Below are positions 1 through 7,384 of a stretch of DNA of 34,985 nucleotides, one piece after another. The DNA comes from Hyphomicrobium sp. (GTDB lineage Bacteria; Pseudomonadota; Alphaproteobacteria; Rhizobiales; Hyphomicrobiaceae), in contig JANXVY010000002.1 in the NCBI GenBank assembly GCA_025351425.1, forward strand, positions 1-34,985, given 5' to 3'. The stretch's first letter is position 1. The number at the start of each line of letters is the position of its first letter. A program made the translations under genes and the position numbers. The notes beneath the pieces are model-generated. The model was not told where the DNA came from and did not search any database. It saw only the letters and a list, made by a program, of their open reading frames with translations.

Positions 1-378
1 CTGCAGCTGTTCATGGACGGCCCGCGCACGCATATGATGACCGTACTTCGCGTTGCTGGCGCAGGAACCGGGCCGCTCATCGACCCCGACTTGGCTCGCC
101 GAGCCGGAGCCGATTTCATGGCCGGACGCACGATCGGCGATGTCGTCGCGGCCCAGGCGCACGCTGTTCCCGAGGCGCTGGCGCGCGCCGGCCGCCCGGT
201 ACGCACATTTGATATTGCAAGACTTGACGAAAAGTCGCTCGGCGCGGTGCTGATGCACTTTATGATCGAAACGATTCTTGCCGGCCGCCTGCTGGGTGTC
301 GATCCGTTCGATCAACCCGCCGTCGAGCTGGCAAAAATCCTGACCAAGGAGCGGTTAAGCTCGAACGTGCCGCGATGA
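1..378 (+). CDS. pgi: Glucose-6-phosphate isomerase, C-terminal part (5' end outside window)
   Basis: The reading frame is open from base 1, so this is the tail of a gene that begins to the left. The product interconverts glucose-6-phosphate and fructose-6-phosphate in the cytoplasm. About 125 residues remain. They begin LQLFMDGPRTH, which fits the SQLQLF-DGP region of the family, and end with FDQPAVELAKILTKERL, the characteristic C-terminus of phosphoglucose isomerases with its conserved DQPAVE. The segment GAVLMHFMIETILAGRLLGV precedes it and contains the conserved helix near the end of the fold. A GC-rich hairpin begins 9 bases after the stop and may help end transcription. Family assignment is confident; the catalytic residues upstream cannot be checked here. 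Confidence 0.93.
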   Translation: MQLFMDGPRTHMMTVLRVAGAGTGPLIDPDLARRAGADFMAGRTIGDVVAAQAHAVPEALARAGRPVRTFDIARLDEKSLGAVLMHFMIETILAGRLLGVDPFDQPAVELAKILTKERLSSNVPR

Positions 379-387
379 CGTCGTATT

Positions 388-447
388 CCCTCTCCCCGTC
401 CTTCACGGAGAGAGGGTCAGGGGGCGGGGCGGCAACACGCACAACAC
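388..447. repeat. GC-rich palindromic interspersed repeat, copy A (hairpin plus tail)
   Basis: CCCTCTCCCCGT (388-399) pairs with ACGGAGAGAGGG (405-416) with one mismatch. A tail reading GGGGCGGCAACACGCAC follows on the right. The same hairpin and tail recur at 1325-1369 (reverse orientation) and as an inverted pair at 22670-22806. It sits directly behind the pgi stop and could act as a terminator as well as being a mobile-type repeat. Confidence 0.8.
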
Positions 448-622
448 GACGCGTCGGGCCACTTGCTGCCATCGAGCAGTCGAACAAGCATACACATTTC
501 GCGTCAGCTGTCTGGTAATAGACCGCCGTCGCACTCGTTAGCGAGTGAGGCAATCCTATGATACGATCCGACGCAGGAGCTTGCGTTTCGACTATCACCG
601 AACACGATATGGAGCCGATGGC

Positions 623-1132
623 TTGAGCATCCGCATCCGCGCAGCATCACATCGCGACTATGACGCAACACGCCGACTCGTGGTCGCCGCGTTCCACGAC
701 AACGAGCCGGAGGAAACAGCCGAGTTTCTCGATGCCATGAGAGCCGAGGGCTGCATTGTTGGCGAGTGGCTTTCGGAGGATCAGTCCGGTGTGATTGGGC
801 ACATCGTCTTCTCGCGTGTGTGGATCGCTTCACACAATAACGATCGTACGGCTGCTACTATGCTGACGCCACTTGCTGTTCGCCCCGATCGTCAGCGTGA
901 GGGGTTGGGAACATCGCTGATGATGGCAGCGATAAAAGAGCTTGAATCGCGTGGCGAAGCAATCTTCCTAGTCCTGGGTCATCCAGCTTATTACCCTCGC
1001 GCAGGCTTTTCTTCGGAAGTCGCAAGGGGCATCAATAGCCCATGGGGCGACGAACCCGCGTTCATGGCTCGGTCGAAGTTCAGGCCGAGCGGGATGCTTG
1101 TAATGCCGCAATGCATAGCCGAAGCCCATTAA
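623..1132 (+). CDS. GNAT-family N-acetyltransferase (YhbS-like)
   Basis: A predicted 169-residue cytoplasmic acetyltransferase that would move an acetyl group from acetyl-CoA to an amine; the substrate is unknown. The acetyl-CoA binding motif A is visible as LAVRPDRQREGLGTSLM (R/Q-x-x-G-x-G), preceded by a typical beta-4 strand. The later stretch VLGHPAYYPRAGF matches the V-L-G-x-P-x-Y-Y-x-R-x-G-F signature of YhbS-like (COG3153) members. I chose the TTG at 623 because GGAG lies at 611-614, 8 bases upstream, and because the GNAT fold starts at SIRIRAASHRDY. An in-frame GTG at 545 would add 26 residues of non-conserved sequence. The gene stands alone between two inverted copies of a palindromic repeat (388-447 and 1325-1369), which suggests it may be an accessory acquisition. 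Confidence 0.85.
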   Translation: MSIRIRAASHRDYDATRRLVVAAFHDNEPEETAEFLDAMRAEGCIVGEWLSEDQSGVIGHIVFSRVWIASHNNDRTAATMLTPLAVRPDRQREGLGTSLMMAAIKELESRGEAIFLVLGHPAYYPRAGFSSEVARGINSPWGDEPAFMARSKFRPSGMLVMPQCIAEAH

Positions 1133-1252
1133 CGTGGGGCGGCGACGAGCGATGTCCGCGGTCGGAGTGATCTCTGCCGACCGACATGCTAGCCGTTGGA
1201 CGGCGACTCCGAGTCATTCGCGTCAGCTCGTGCGAGCGATCAGGGCAAGCGG

Positions 1253-1334
1253 CCGCCCCTCACGCACTCCGCGCTGCCGCCCCTCACGCACTCCGCGCTG
1301 CCGCCCCTCACGCACTCCGCGCTGCCGCCCCTCA
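1253..1334. repeat. 24-bp tandem repeat, three perfect copies plus a partial fourth
   Basis: Units at 1253-1276, 1277-1300 and 1301-1324 are identical and begin CCGCCCCTCACG. A fourth copy diverges after 10 bases (1325-1334), where it runs straight into the palindromic repeat copy B. The unit resembles the tail of the palindromic repeat (compare 22746-22770), so it probably arose by slippage within that tail. The 350-base stretch 1133-1482 shows no gene; apart from these repeats I see nothing in it. Confidence 0.9.
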
Positions 1335-1369
1335 CCCTGACCCTCTCCCCGCGAAGGACGGGGAGAGGG
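1325..1369. repeat. GC-rich palindromic interspersed repeat, copy B (tail plus hairpin)
   Basis: The tail CCGCCCCTCACCCTGA leads into CCCTCTCCCCG (1341-1351), which pairs perfectly with CGGGGAGAGGG (1359-1369). The orientation is opposite to copy A at 388-447, so the two copies face each other across the GNAT gene. Confidence 0.85.
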
Positions 1370-1482
1370 CAATCGCCCGTACTTGCTCGCTCCCGTTTCG
1401 GCTCAACCGCGTTCGTTCTCACGGCCGGTTACCGCCTGCGCATCGCGCACCGTCCCTCCCCCTGCCCTTCCCCCCCTGCCCG

Positions 1483-2610
1483 TCACCCTAACGGCTGCGT
1501 CCGGTACAGCGTCACGCGCAGGCCGCCGTGGGGGATGGGCGGGCCTGGCTCCAGGAACGGCAGGCCGGTTGCGCGTGCGAGCATCGCTTCCGTCGCGATC
1601 AGCCCCACCCGCCAGCCTGAAAACCCCGCCTTCAGCGTCTCACCGAGCGCTGCGTAGAGCGGGAACAGCGCCTTTGCCTCGCCGAGGCGGGCGCCGTAGG
1701 GCGGGTTGACGATGACGAGGCCCGGCGGTCCAACGGGTGCCGACAGGCCGCTGATGGCGTGCTGGGTAAATTGCGTGATCGCCGACACGCCGGCGCGCGC
1801 GGCGTTCGCGCGGCTCATGGCAATGGCGCCGGCATCGCGGTCGGAGCCGTAGAACCGCTGCGCCGCCGTCACCGGGGGGTGGCCTGCGCGCATCGCGTCC
1901 CAGGCCGCTGCATCGAACGTCGCCAGCTGCTCGAAGGCGAAGCTGCGCGCGCGGCCCGGCATCAGCCCGCTTGCGATTTCGGCTGCTTCGATCACGAACG
2001 TGCCGGACCCGCACATGGGATCGAGCACCGGTTCGCGGCCGTCATAGCCGCATTGGCGCAGGAACAGCGCCGCCATGGTTTCGCGCATGGGGGCCTTGTT
2101 GACCGCCTCCTTGAAGCCGCGCTTGTGCAGAAGTTCACCCGACGAATCGATGCCGAGCGTGCACAGATCGTCGTCGAACCGGGCACGGACGCAGACGTCG
2201 GCCTCGGCTGAGGCCGGCGCGCCGAGTTCCTCCGTGATGGCCCGCTCGACGCGCTGAGCGGCCGCGCCCGAGTGGTAGATGCGCGAGCTTTTGCACGTCG
2301 CCTCGACGCGGAAGGGAACGTCCTTGCGCAGGAACGCGCCCCAGGGCACGCGCCGGGCGCGCTTGTCGAGCTGGGCCAGATGGAGCGCGCGGAACTCCGC
2401 TATACGCGCCACCACCCGGCTTGCGCCGCGCAGCTCCAGGTTTGCGCGCCACACGTCCGCCCAGCCGCCGCGCACCGTTACGCCGCCCTTTGTGATCGTT
2501 GGCGCCGTGAACCCGCGTTCGAGCGCCTCCGCGCACAGCAGGGGTTCAAAGCCGGGGGGAGCGCTCAGGAATATCTCGAAATCGCCGTCTGGCGTGCCGT
2601 TCGTGGTCAT
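1483..2610 (-). CDS. THUMP-domain class I SAM-dependent RNA methyltransferase (RlmL N-terminal-domain type)
   Basis: A predicted 375-residue RNA guanine-N2-type methyltransferase related to the half of RlmL/YcbY that methylates 23S rRNA. Residues 10-60 look like the N-terminal ferredoxin-like part and roughly 60-160 the THUMP RNA-binding domain. The catalytic Rossmann domain follows, with the SAM motif DPMCGSGTF at 197-205 and the base-flipping motif NPPYGARLG at 302-310; the Asn-Pro-Pro-Tyr is typical of N2-guanine and N6-adenine enzymes. The length suits the stand-alone family common in alphaproteobacteria rather than the 700-residue E. coli fusion. It is 133 bases downstream of the HPr gene on the same strand and has no obvious Shine-Dalgarno sequence, so the ATG at 2610 is chosen from the fold. 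The exact rRNA target is inferred only from the family. Confidence 0.88.
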   Translation of the reverse strand: MTTNGTPDGDFEIFLSAPPGFEPLLCAEALERGFTAPTITKGGVTVRGGWADVWRANLELRGASRVVARIAEFRALHLAQLDKRARRVPWGAFLRKDVPFRVEATCKSSRIYHSGAAAQRVERAITEELGAPASAEADVCVRARFDDDLCTLGIDSSGELLHKRGFKEAVNKAPMRETMAALFLRQCGYDGREPVLDPMCGSGTFVIEAAEIASGLMPGRARSFAFEQLATFDAAAWDAMRAGHPPVTAAQRFYGSDRDAGAIAMSRANAARAGVSAITQFTQHAISGLSAPVGPPGLVIVNPPYGARLGEAKALFPLYAALGETLKAGFSGWRVGLIATEAMLARATGLPFLEPGPPIPHGGLRVTLYRTQPLG

Positions 2611-2743
2611 TGCGCCTGCATAGGGGGAAGTGCGGCGGCGCGCGAACCCTTTTTGGGGCCGACGTTCTCAGGGGCGGTACGCGCGCTCTTTGTTCTGGCG
2701 CGCGTCTTCACGGAAAACCGCTCTACACTTTTCCTAACGCGCG

Positions 2744-3052
2744 CTAATCCACGCACTCTTCGCCAAAGCCGTCGGCAACGAGCGACAGAAGGGCTGCGAG
2801 CGCTGCTTCGGCGTCTGGACCCTGGGCCTCGATCTCGAGCGTCGAGCCGGGGCCGGCCGCCAGCATCATCAGGCCCATGATCGAGGTGCCGCCGACGGTT
2901 TGGCCTTCGCGCGTGACCGACACCGCGGCATCGAATGTTTCCGCGCACTTGACGAACTTGGCGGAGGCGCGCGCGTGCAACCCCTTGAGGTTGCGCACGA
3001 CGATGCAGGCCGACGTGCTGCCGTTGGAGAAATCGAGATCTGCGCGCGACAT
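2744..3052 (-). CDS. HPr-family phosphocarrier protein
   Basis: A 102-residue cytoplasmic phosphocarrier. The phosphorylatable histidine is His26 in GLHARASAKF. A serine suited to HPr kinase (Ser57) lies in GGTSIMGLMML, at the family position of regulatory Ser46. About ten extra residues precede the usual start. It is the last gene of a run that reads chvI-chvG-hprK-EIIA-HPr. In related alphaproteobacteria this HPr belongs to an incomplete PTS that has regulatory roles and no sugar-transporting IIBC partner. The presence of HPr kinase in the same run supports control by serine phosphorylation. It starts 17 bases after the EIIA stop, so translational coupling is likely. Confidence 0.93.
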   Translation of the reverse strand: MSRADLDFSNGSTSACIVVRNLKGLHARASAKFVKCAETFDAAVSVTREGQTVGGTSIMGLMMLAAGPGSTLEIEAQGPDAEAALAALLSLVADGFGEECVD

Positions 3053-3069
3053 ACTTGCTCTATCCCGGG

Positions 3070-3474
3070 TTAGCTCTCGCCCGATAATTCCTGGCTGGCG
3101 ACCTTGATGTATTTGCGGCCCGCGTCGCGCGCCTGCGTCACGGCTTCGCTGAGGCTCACCTCGTTGCGCAGCGCGGCGAGCTTCACCAGGATCGGCAGAT
3201 TGATGCCGGCGATGACCTCGACCTTGGATTCGTCCATCACCGAGATGGCGAGATTGGACGGCGTGCCGCCGAACATGTCGGTCAACACGATGACGCCGCC
3301 GCCGTTTTCCACCTTCGAGATGGCAGCGAGTATTTCGGCGCGGCGGGCGCCCATGTCGTCGTCCGGCCCGATCTGGACGGTCTCCAACAGCTTCTGCGGC
3401 CCAACGATATGTTCGAGCGCGGAGCGGAACTCGCGCGCCAGGCCGCCGTGCGTCACGATCACCAGTCCGATCAC
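3070..3474 (-). CDS. PTS EIIA component, mannose/fructose-type (regulatory PTS)
   Basis: A 134-residue EIIA-Man-like domain. The active-site histidine is His9 in GLVIVTHGGLAREF. The family signature DMFGGTPSNLA and the segment VEVIAGINLPILVKLA are both present, so the domain is complete. I start it at GTG 3474, because homologues begin at M-I-G-L-V and a GAGG lies just upstream; an ATG at 3576 would add 34 residues of unrelated sequence. It lies between hprK (133 bases upstream) and HPr (17 bases downstream). No IIB, IIC or IID partner is seen, so it probably receives phosphate from HPr and acts as a signal rather than in sugar uptake. Confidence 0.92.
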   Translation of the reverse strand: MIGLVIVTHGGLAREFRSALEHIVGPQKLLETVQIGPDDDMGARRAEILAAISKVENGGGVIVLTDMFGGTPSNLAISVMDESKVEVIAGINLPILVKLAALRNEVSLSEAVTQARDAGRKYIKVASQELSGES

Positions 3475-3607
3475 GCGGCCTCGCTTGGATAATGATGCCC
3501 AGTCATGGCTCTCCTCGTCCCCCGTGCGGCAAAACCATGGGCTGATTGTGCATCCCTGACAAGACCTTGACGACAACGCAAGGGGGAATAATAGCGCGGT
3601 AGAGGTG

Positions 3608-4075
3608 TCATGGTTCCTCCGCAGGACCGCGCAAGGCGAGTGCGATTTTCAGCGGGGCCGACGCCTCGAAGGGGTGCAGCGCCAGGCGCGGGATGGGCGT
3701 TCCCAGCAGCTCCGCCGTCTCGATTTCCGGCAAGCGTTCGATTGGTTGGGACTGGGATACAAGATCGACGACCAGCATGAGCTGCGCAGTTTTCGCAGGT
3801 TGCACGCTCACAAGGCCGAGGCCGCGGATCTCGAGTTTGCCTTCAATCGCGGGCGGGCAGGTGAGCGCGATGGCGGCGCCTTGGCGGCGCAGTTCGACCC
3901 AGTCGTCGGCGATCAGCTGCAGGGGAACCGGGACCAGTGCGGACACGGGCAGCCCCAGGCAGCGCAGCGCCAGATCGGATTTTCCCGACCCCGAGGCGCC
4001 GCGGATGATGACGCCCCGGTCCCCCATCGCGAGGGCTGTCGCATGAACACGAACGGGGTCAGCTGCGACGGCCAC
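3608..4075 (-). CDS. hprK: HPr kinase/phosphorylase, short alphaproteobacterial form
   Basis: A 155-residue protein that corresponds to the C-terminal catalytic half of the Gram-positive HPr kinase, the form usual in alphaproteobacteria. The Walker A loop GASGSGKSDLAL lies near residues 25-36, and LIADDWVEL follows as the conserved aspartate region. The GTG at 4075 is chosen because the domain begins at V-R-V-H-A and GGGAG lies about 8 bases upstream. The start therefore overlaps the end of chvG by 17 bases, which implies translational coupling. It would phosphorylate and dephosphorylate a serine of the HPr encoded two genes downstream, linking energy state to the PTS. The frame stays open far upstream inside chvG, but that part has no family sequence. 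Confidence 0.92.
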   Translation of the reverse strand: MAVAADPVRVHATALAMGDRGVIIRGASGSGKSDLALRCLGLPVSALVPVPLQLIADDWVELRRQGAAIALTCPPAIEGKLEIRGLGLVSVQPAKTAQLMLVVDLVSQSQPIERLPEIETAELLGTPIPRLALHPFEASAPLKIALALRGPAEEP

Positions 4076-5942
4076 CGAGCCCGCTCCCGCGCTGGACCGC
4101 CGGAGCGACCGGCAGTTGGACAATGAAGCGCGCGCCGATCGGCTTGCGCGCTGCGGTCGATACGGCGGGCTTGCCGGCGGGACCGGGTGTGTACATGTTT
4201 TCCGCCCAGATGCGGCCCTTGTGGGCGAGCACGATCTCGCGCGAAATCGACAGGCCAAGCCCTGAATTCTTGCCGCGTTTCTGGTCGGTTTCGGGGCGAT
4301 CGGAATAGAACCTCGCGAAGATCTCTTCCAGACGGTCCTCGGGGATACCAGGGCCTTCGTCGCCGACGCTGATCTCGACGACGCTGCCATCCCGGCGGGC
4401 GCTCACCGTCACCTTGCCGTTCCGAGGCGAGAACGAAATGGCGTTATCGACCAGGTTGGTTATCACCTGCGACAGGCGGCCGTCGTGGCCGACGACCATA
4501 TAGTCGCCCTCCGTGCGCGGCGGTTCGATGGAGAGGACCATAGAGCGCGCGTCGCCGTTCAGTATTTCGCTGAAGGTGCCCGACACATTCGTCAGCACCT
4601 GGCGGATATCGAGCGGTAGCATCTGCTGGCGCGCCAGTTCAGCATCGAGCCTGGAGGCGTTCGAGACGTCCGTGATGAGCCGGTTCAAGCGCTTCAACTC
4701 GCCCTGGATCTGTCCGACCAGCTGGTCGCGCTGTTCGTCGTTCTTGGCATAGCTCAATGCCTCGGCCATCGAGCGGGCGGCTGCGAGCGGATTTTTCAAC
4801 TCGTGGGCGACGTCGGCTGCAAACTTCTCGCTCGCTTCGATGCGGCGGAACAGGGCCGCCGTCATGACCCGGAAGGCGCTCGCCATCTGGCCGACTTCAT
4901 CCTTGCGCTGCTCGTCCTCGGGCAGTTCCTTGCGGGCGGCGATGTTGCGGCTCACGTGTTCGGCCGCTTCCGACAGCCGCCGCATGGGTTCGGCCACGGT
5001 GCGCGAAAGGACCCAGGACGAGAGCACGGTCGCCAGGAACGCGAAGGCGGCGAGCGTCCAGATCACTGAGCGCTCTTCGTTCAAAATGGCGCTGATCTCG
5101 CCGGGGCGGGTCGAGAGGAACAGCACGCCTTGCACGGTCCTGTTCTTGGCGCGACGGATCGGTTCGGCGATGGCCACGATCTGGTCGCCATAGCTGTCGA
5201 GCAGCAGCACGGCGGTGGAATTGCCTTCCAGCGCCTGCTGGACTTCAGGGTAGGCGCGGCCGTTGGCGTTGCCGATTTCCTTGTAGACGGGCAGCTCGCC
5301 GTCGATCAGCCACTGGGTGAGCTTGGTCCACATGTTGCGCGTGCGCGGGCGGTCGTCGGAGGCGGGTTCGGGACGGGCGACCGCTACGTGGCCCTTGCCC
5401 TTCTGCAACAAGGTTGCCGTATCGACCACAAGGTTCAGCCCGCGGTCGTAGATGCGCGCGCGGGCGTCCGTCGGCTTGATGATGCGGTTCAAGATCGGCG
5501 TCACCCGCTCGGGGCTCAGCGAAAACTCGAGCGCTGCGAAGGCGTCGTCGCGGAACGGCACGCGGGGCTCGATGGCTGCCTCGCCATCCGGCAGCTGTGG
5601 CATCGTGTCGACGCGGGCGTTCTCGCCGATCGCGCTCGCGATGATCTGGCCCTGCTTTTGCAGCGACTGGCGCTTGGCCTCCAACAGCCAGCCGTGCGTC
5701 ATCGAGAGGTACAGCACGCCCAGAACGAGAACGATGAGACCCAGCAGGTTCGAAACGAGAATGCGCCGCAGCAGCGTGCCCGAGATATAGCGCGCGGGGG
5801 CCGATTGCCCCAGCCAATGGCCGGCCGTCTGCAACGACTGCCCCAGGCGAGCGCGCAGTCTAAAGACAACCGGCACGATCACTGATGCGATGCGTGCCAG
5901 ACGCGCGGTGCTGCCTGGTTCCCGGTCGATCTTGAGGGCCAT
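4059..5942 (-). CDS. chvG: Sensor histidine kinase ChvG/ExoS
   Basis: A 627-residue inner-membrane sensor kinase. Transmembrane segments are near residues 61-83 (LVSNLLGLIVLVLGVLYLS) and 294-313, and they enclose a periplasmic sensor domain of about 200 residues. A HAMP domain follows at about 315-370. The phosphorylated histidine is His380 in FAADVAHELKNPLAAAR, the N-box is VITNLVDNAISFSP, and the ATP-lid glycines are in DEGPGIP and SGLGLSISREI. Family members sense envelope or acid stress and control exopolysaccharide, motility and host-associated genes in rhizobia and Agrobacterium. It starts 34 bases after chvI and overlaps hprK at its end, so the run is one operon. Confidence 0.95.
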   Translation of the reverse strand: MALKIDREPGSTARLARIASVIVPVVFRLRARLGQSLQTAGHWLGQSAPARYISGTLLRRILVSNLLGLIVLVLGVLYLSMTHGWLLEAKRQSLQKQGQIIASAIGENARVDTMPQLPDGEAAIEPRVPFRDDAFAALEFSLSPERVTPILNRIIKPTDARARIYDRGLNLVVDTATLLQKGKGHVAVARPEPASDDRPRTRNMWTKLTQWLIDGELPVYKEIGNANGRAYPEVQQALEGNSTAVLLLDSYGDQIVAIAEPIRRAKNRTVQGVLFLSTRPGEISAILNEERSVIWTLAAFAFLATVLSSWVLSRTVAEPMRRLSEAAEHVSRNIAARKELPEDEQRKDEVGQMASAFRVMTAALFRRIEASEKFAADVAHELKNPLAAARSMAEALSYAKNDEQRDQLVGQIQGELKRLNRLITDVSNASRLDAELARQQMLPLDIRQVLTNVSGTFSEILNGDARSMVLSIEPPRTEGDYMVVGHDGRLSQVITNLVDNAISFSPRNGKVTVSARRDGSVVEISVGDEGPGIPEDRLEEIFARFYSDRPETDQKRGKNSGLGLSISREIVLAHKGRIWAENMYTPGPAGKPAVSTAARKPIGARFIVQLPVAPAVQRGSGLGGRRS

Positions 5943-5976
5943 TCGTCTCCTGGTGCTGCAGCTTGACTAGCGCTGG

Positions 5977-6684
5977 CTATTCCTTGAAGCGGTAGCCGAC
6001 GCCGTAAAGCGTCTCGATCACGTCGAAGGCGTCGTCGGTCTGCTTGAACTTCTTGCGCAGGCGCTTGATGTGGCTGTCGATGGTGCGGTCGTCGACGTAG
6101 ACCTGATCGTCGTAGGCGGCATCCATCAGCGCGTCGCGCGTCTTGACGACGCCGGGACGGGCCGCCAGCGCCTGCAGGATCAGGAATTCCGTCACCGTCA
6201 GCGTCACGGGGCGGTTATCCCAATGGCAGGTGTGCCGCTCGGGGTCGAGCTTCAGCTTGCCGCGTTCCAGGATGCGCGCTGCGTCTTCCTCGGCCTTTTC
6301 GGGGTCCTTGGGCTGGAAGCGGCGGAGCACGGCTTTGACGCGCTCGACGATCAAGCGCTGCGAGAAGGGCTTGGCGATATAGTCGTCGGCGCCCATCTTG
6401 AGGCCGAACAGTTCGTCGATTTCCTCGTCCTTGGAGGTCAGGAAGATGACCGGCATGTCGGAAATCTGGCGCACGCGGCGCAGCAGCTCCATGCCGTCCA
6501 TGCGCGGCATCTTGATGTCGAAGATCCCCAAGTCGGCCGGATCTTCGGTCAAGGCTTCGAGCGCTGAGACGCCGTCGTTGTAGGTGCGGACCTTGTAGCC
6601 TTCGGCTTCAAGCGCCATGCGCAGCGAGGTCAGGATGTTGCGCTCGTCGTCGACCAGCGCAATCGTGCTTTTCTCTTTTATCAT
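5977..6684 (-). CDS. chvI: Response regulator ChvI (OmpR family)
   Basis: A 235-residue response regulator. The receiver domain shows the acidic pair in IALVDDERN, the phosphorylated Asp56 in [11 protein letters not shown], Thr/Ser in VIFLTSK and Lys in YIAKPFS. The C-terminal winged-helix domain includes [13 protein letters not shown] and [16 protein letters not shown], typical OmpR-type DNA-recognition sequence. The ATG at 6684 begins [14 protein letters not shown], the usual start of this family; an upstream frame extension to 6720 adds non-conserved residues. As first gene of the chvI-chvG-hprK-EIIA-HPr run, its promoter must lie in the 184-base divergent region 6685-6868, where I cannot identify a convincing promoter. 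Confidence 0.95.
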   Translation of the reverse strand: MIKEKSTIALVDDERNILTSLRMALEAEGYKVRTYNDGVSALEALTEDPADLGIFDIKMPRMDGMELLRRVRQISDMPVIFLTSKDEEIDELFGLKMGADDYIAKPFSQRLIVERVKAVLRRFQPKDPEKAEEDAARILERGKLKLDPERHTCHWDNRPVTLTVTEFLILQALAARPGVVKTRDALMDAAYDDQVYVDDRTIDSHIKRLRKKFKQTDDAFDVIETLYGVGYRFKE

Positions 6685-6868
6685 CGTCGTATCCCTCGGG
6701 TCGCTCGGACAGAGCCGCATCGTGCGACAGGCGTTAATCCACTCTTTGAGATCAAATGTGGCAAGAGTTCAGGTATCCGATAGGCTCTTAGGCCATGGAT
6801 TGTCAAAGTTGCGGCGTGTTCACTGAATACCGTTTGCACAGAATGGCGGTTTTGAGGGGGCAAAGGGC

Positions 6869-7375
6869 ATGTCAGCTGGGGATAACAGGGCGGCCGCGCA
6901 CGAGGCTGCGCAAATGCTCGCAAACGCGCGTACGGCGGCCCTAGCCACGCGGGAAGCGGGCACCGGACACCCCTACGTTTCGCTCGTGACCGTCGCGCAG
7001 CATCCCGATGGCGCCCCCGTCATGCTGCTCTCCAAGCTCGCGCGGCACACCCAGAACTTTCTTACCGACCCGCGCGCGAGCCTGCTGTTCCAGGGCGGGC
7101 TTGGCGCGGGCGACCCGATGGCGCAGGCGCGCGTGACGCTGATGGGGCGGGTTGGGCCCGCTGCAAGCCCGTCTGCGCGGGCCCGGTTTCTCGAACGGCA
7201 TCCGGACGCCCAGATGTATGCCGATTTCGCGGATTTCGCCTTCTACGAACTCGCGCTGGAGCGGGCTCATTTCATCGGCGGATTCGGGCGCATCATCGAG
7301 CTGTCGGCGGCGGACCTGATCTTTGCGGCCGCCCCACCAACCCCGCGCGCGAAGTCCAGCGGTCAAAACTTTTGA
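6869..7375 (+). CDS. Pyridoxamine 5'-phosphate oxidase-like (HugZ-type) flavin-binding protein
   Basis: A 168-residue protein with the split-barrel FMN-binding fold. Features are LANARTAALATREAG near the N-terminus, HPYVSLVTVAQHPDG, LLSKLARHTQNFLTDPRASLLF, and ARVTLMGRV, the typical order for the HugZ/PNPOx-like family. It ends soon after the YELALERAHFIGGFGRI strand and so lacks the C-terminal DUF2470-type domain that many longer members carry. The substrate is unknown; some relatives are linked to heme use. The ATG at 6869 follows GAGGGGG at an acceptable distance. It is divergent from chvI and convergent with the efflux gene at 7385, whose stop is only 9 bases away. Confidence 0.85.
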   Translation: MSAGDNRAAAHEAAQMLANARTAALATREAGTGHPYVSLVTVAQHPDGAPVMLLSKLARHTQNFLTDPRASLLFQGGLGAGDPMAQARVTLMGRVGPAASPSARARFLERHPDAQMYADFADFAFYELALERAHFIGGFGRIIELSAADLIFAAAPPTPRAKSSGQNF

Positions 7376-7379
7376 CCGC
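7359..7379. terminator. Perfect palindrome at a convergent gene junction, likely bidirectional terminator
   Basis: GCGGTCAAAA (7359-7368) and TTTTGACCGC (7370-7379) are perfect reverse complements around a single central base. The palindrome contains the stop codon of the HugZ-like gene (7373-7375) and ends 5 bases from the stop of the convergent efflux gene. A compact hairpin with internal A and T runs here would serve both directions. This is inference; a downstream T-run is absent. Confidence 0.55.
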
Positions 7380-7384
7380 GGGTA

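Noticed and set aside
545-622. N-terminal extension of the GNAT protein from GTG 545
   Set aside because: The added residues are not part of the GNAT fold, and the TTG at 623 has a well-placed GGAG.
1253-1334. Possible CRISPR-type array
   Set aside because: The units are contiguous with no spacers between them and there are no cas genes.
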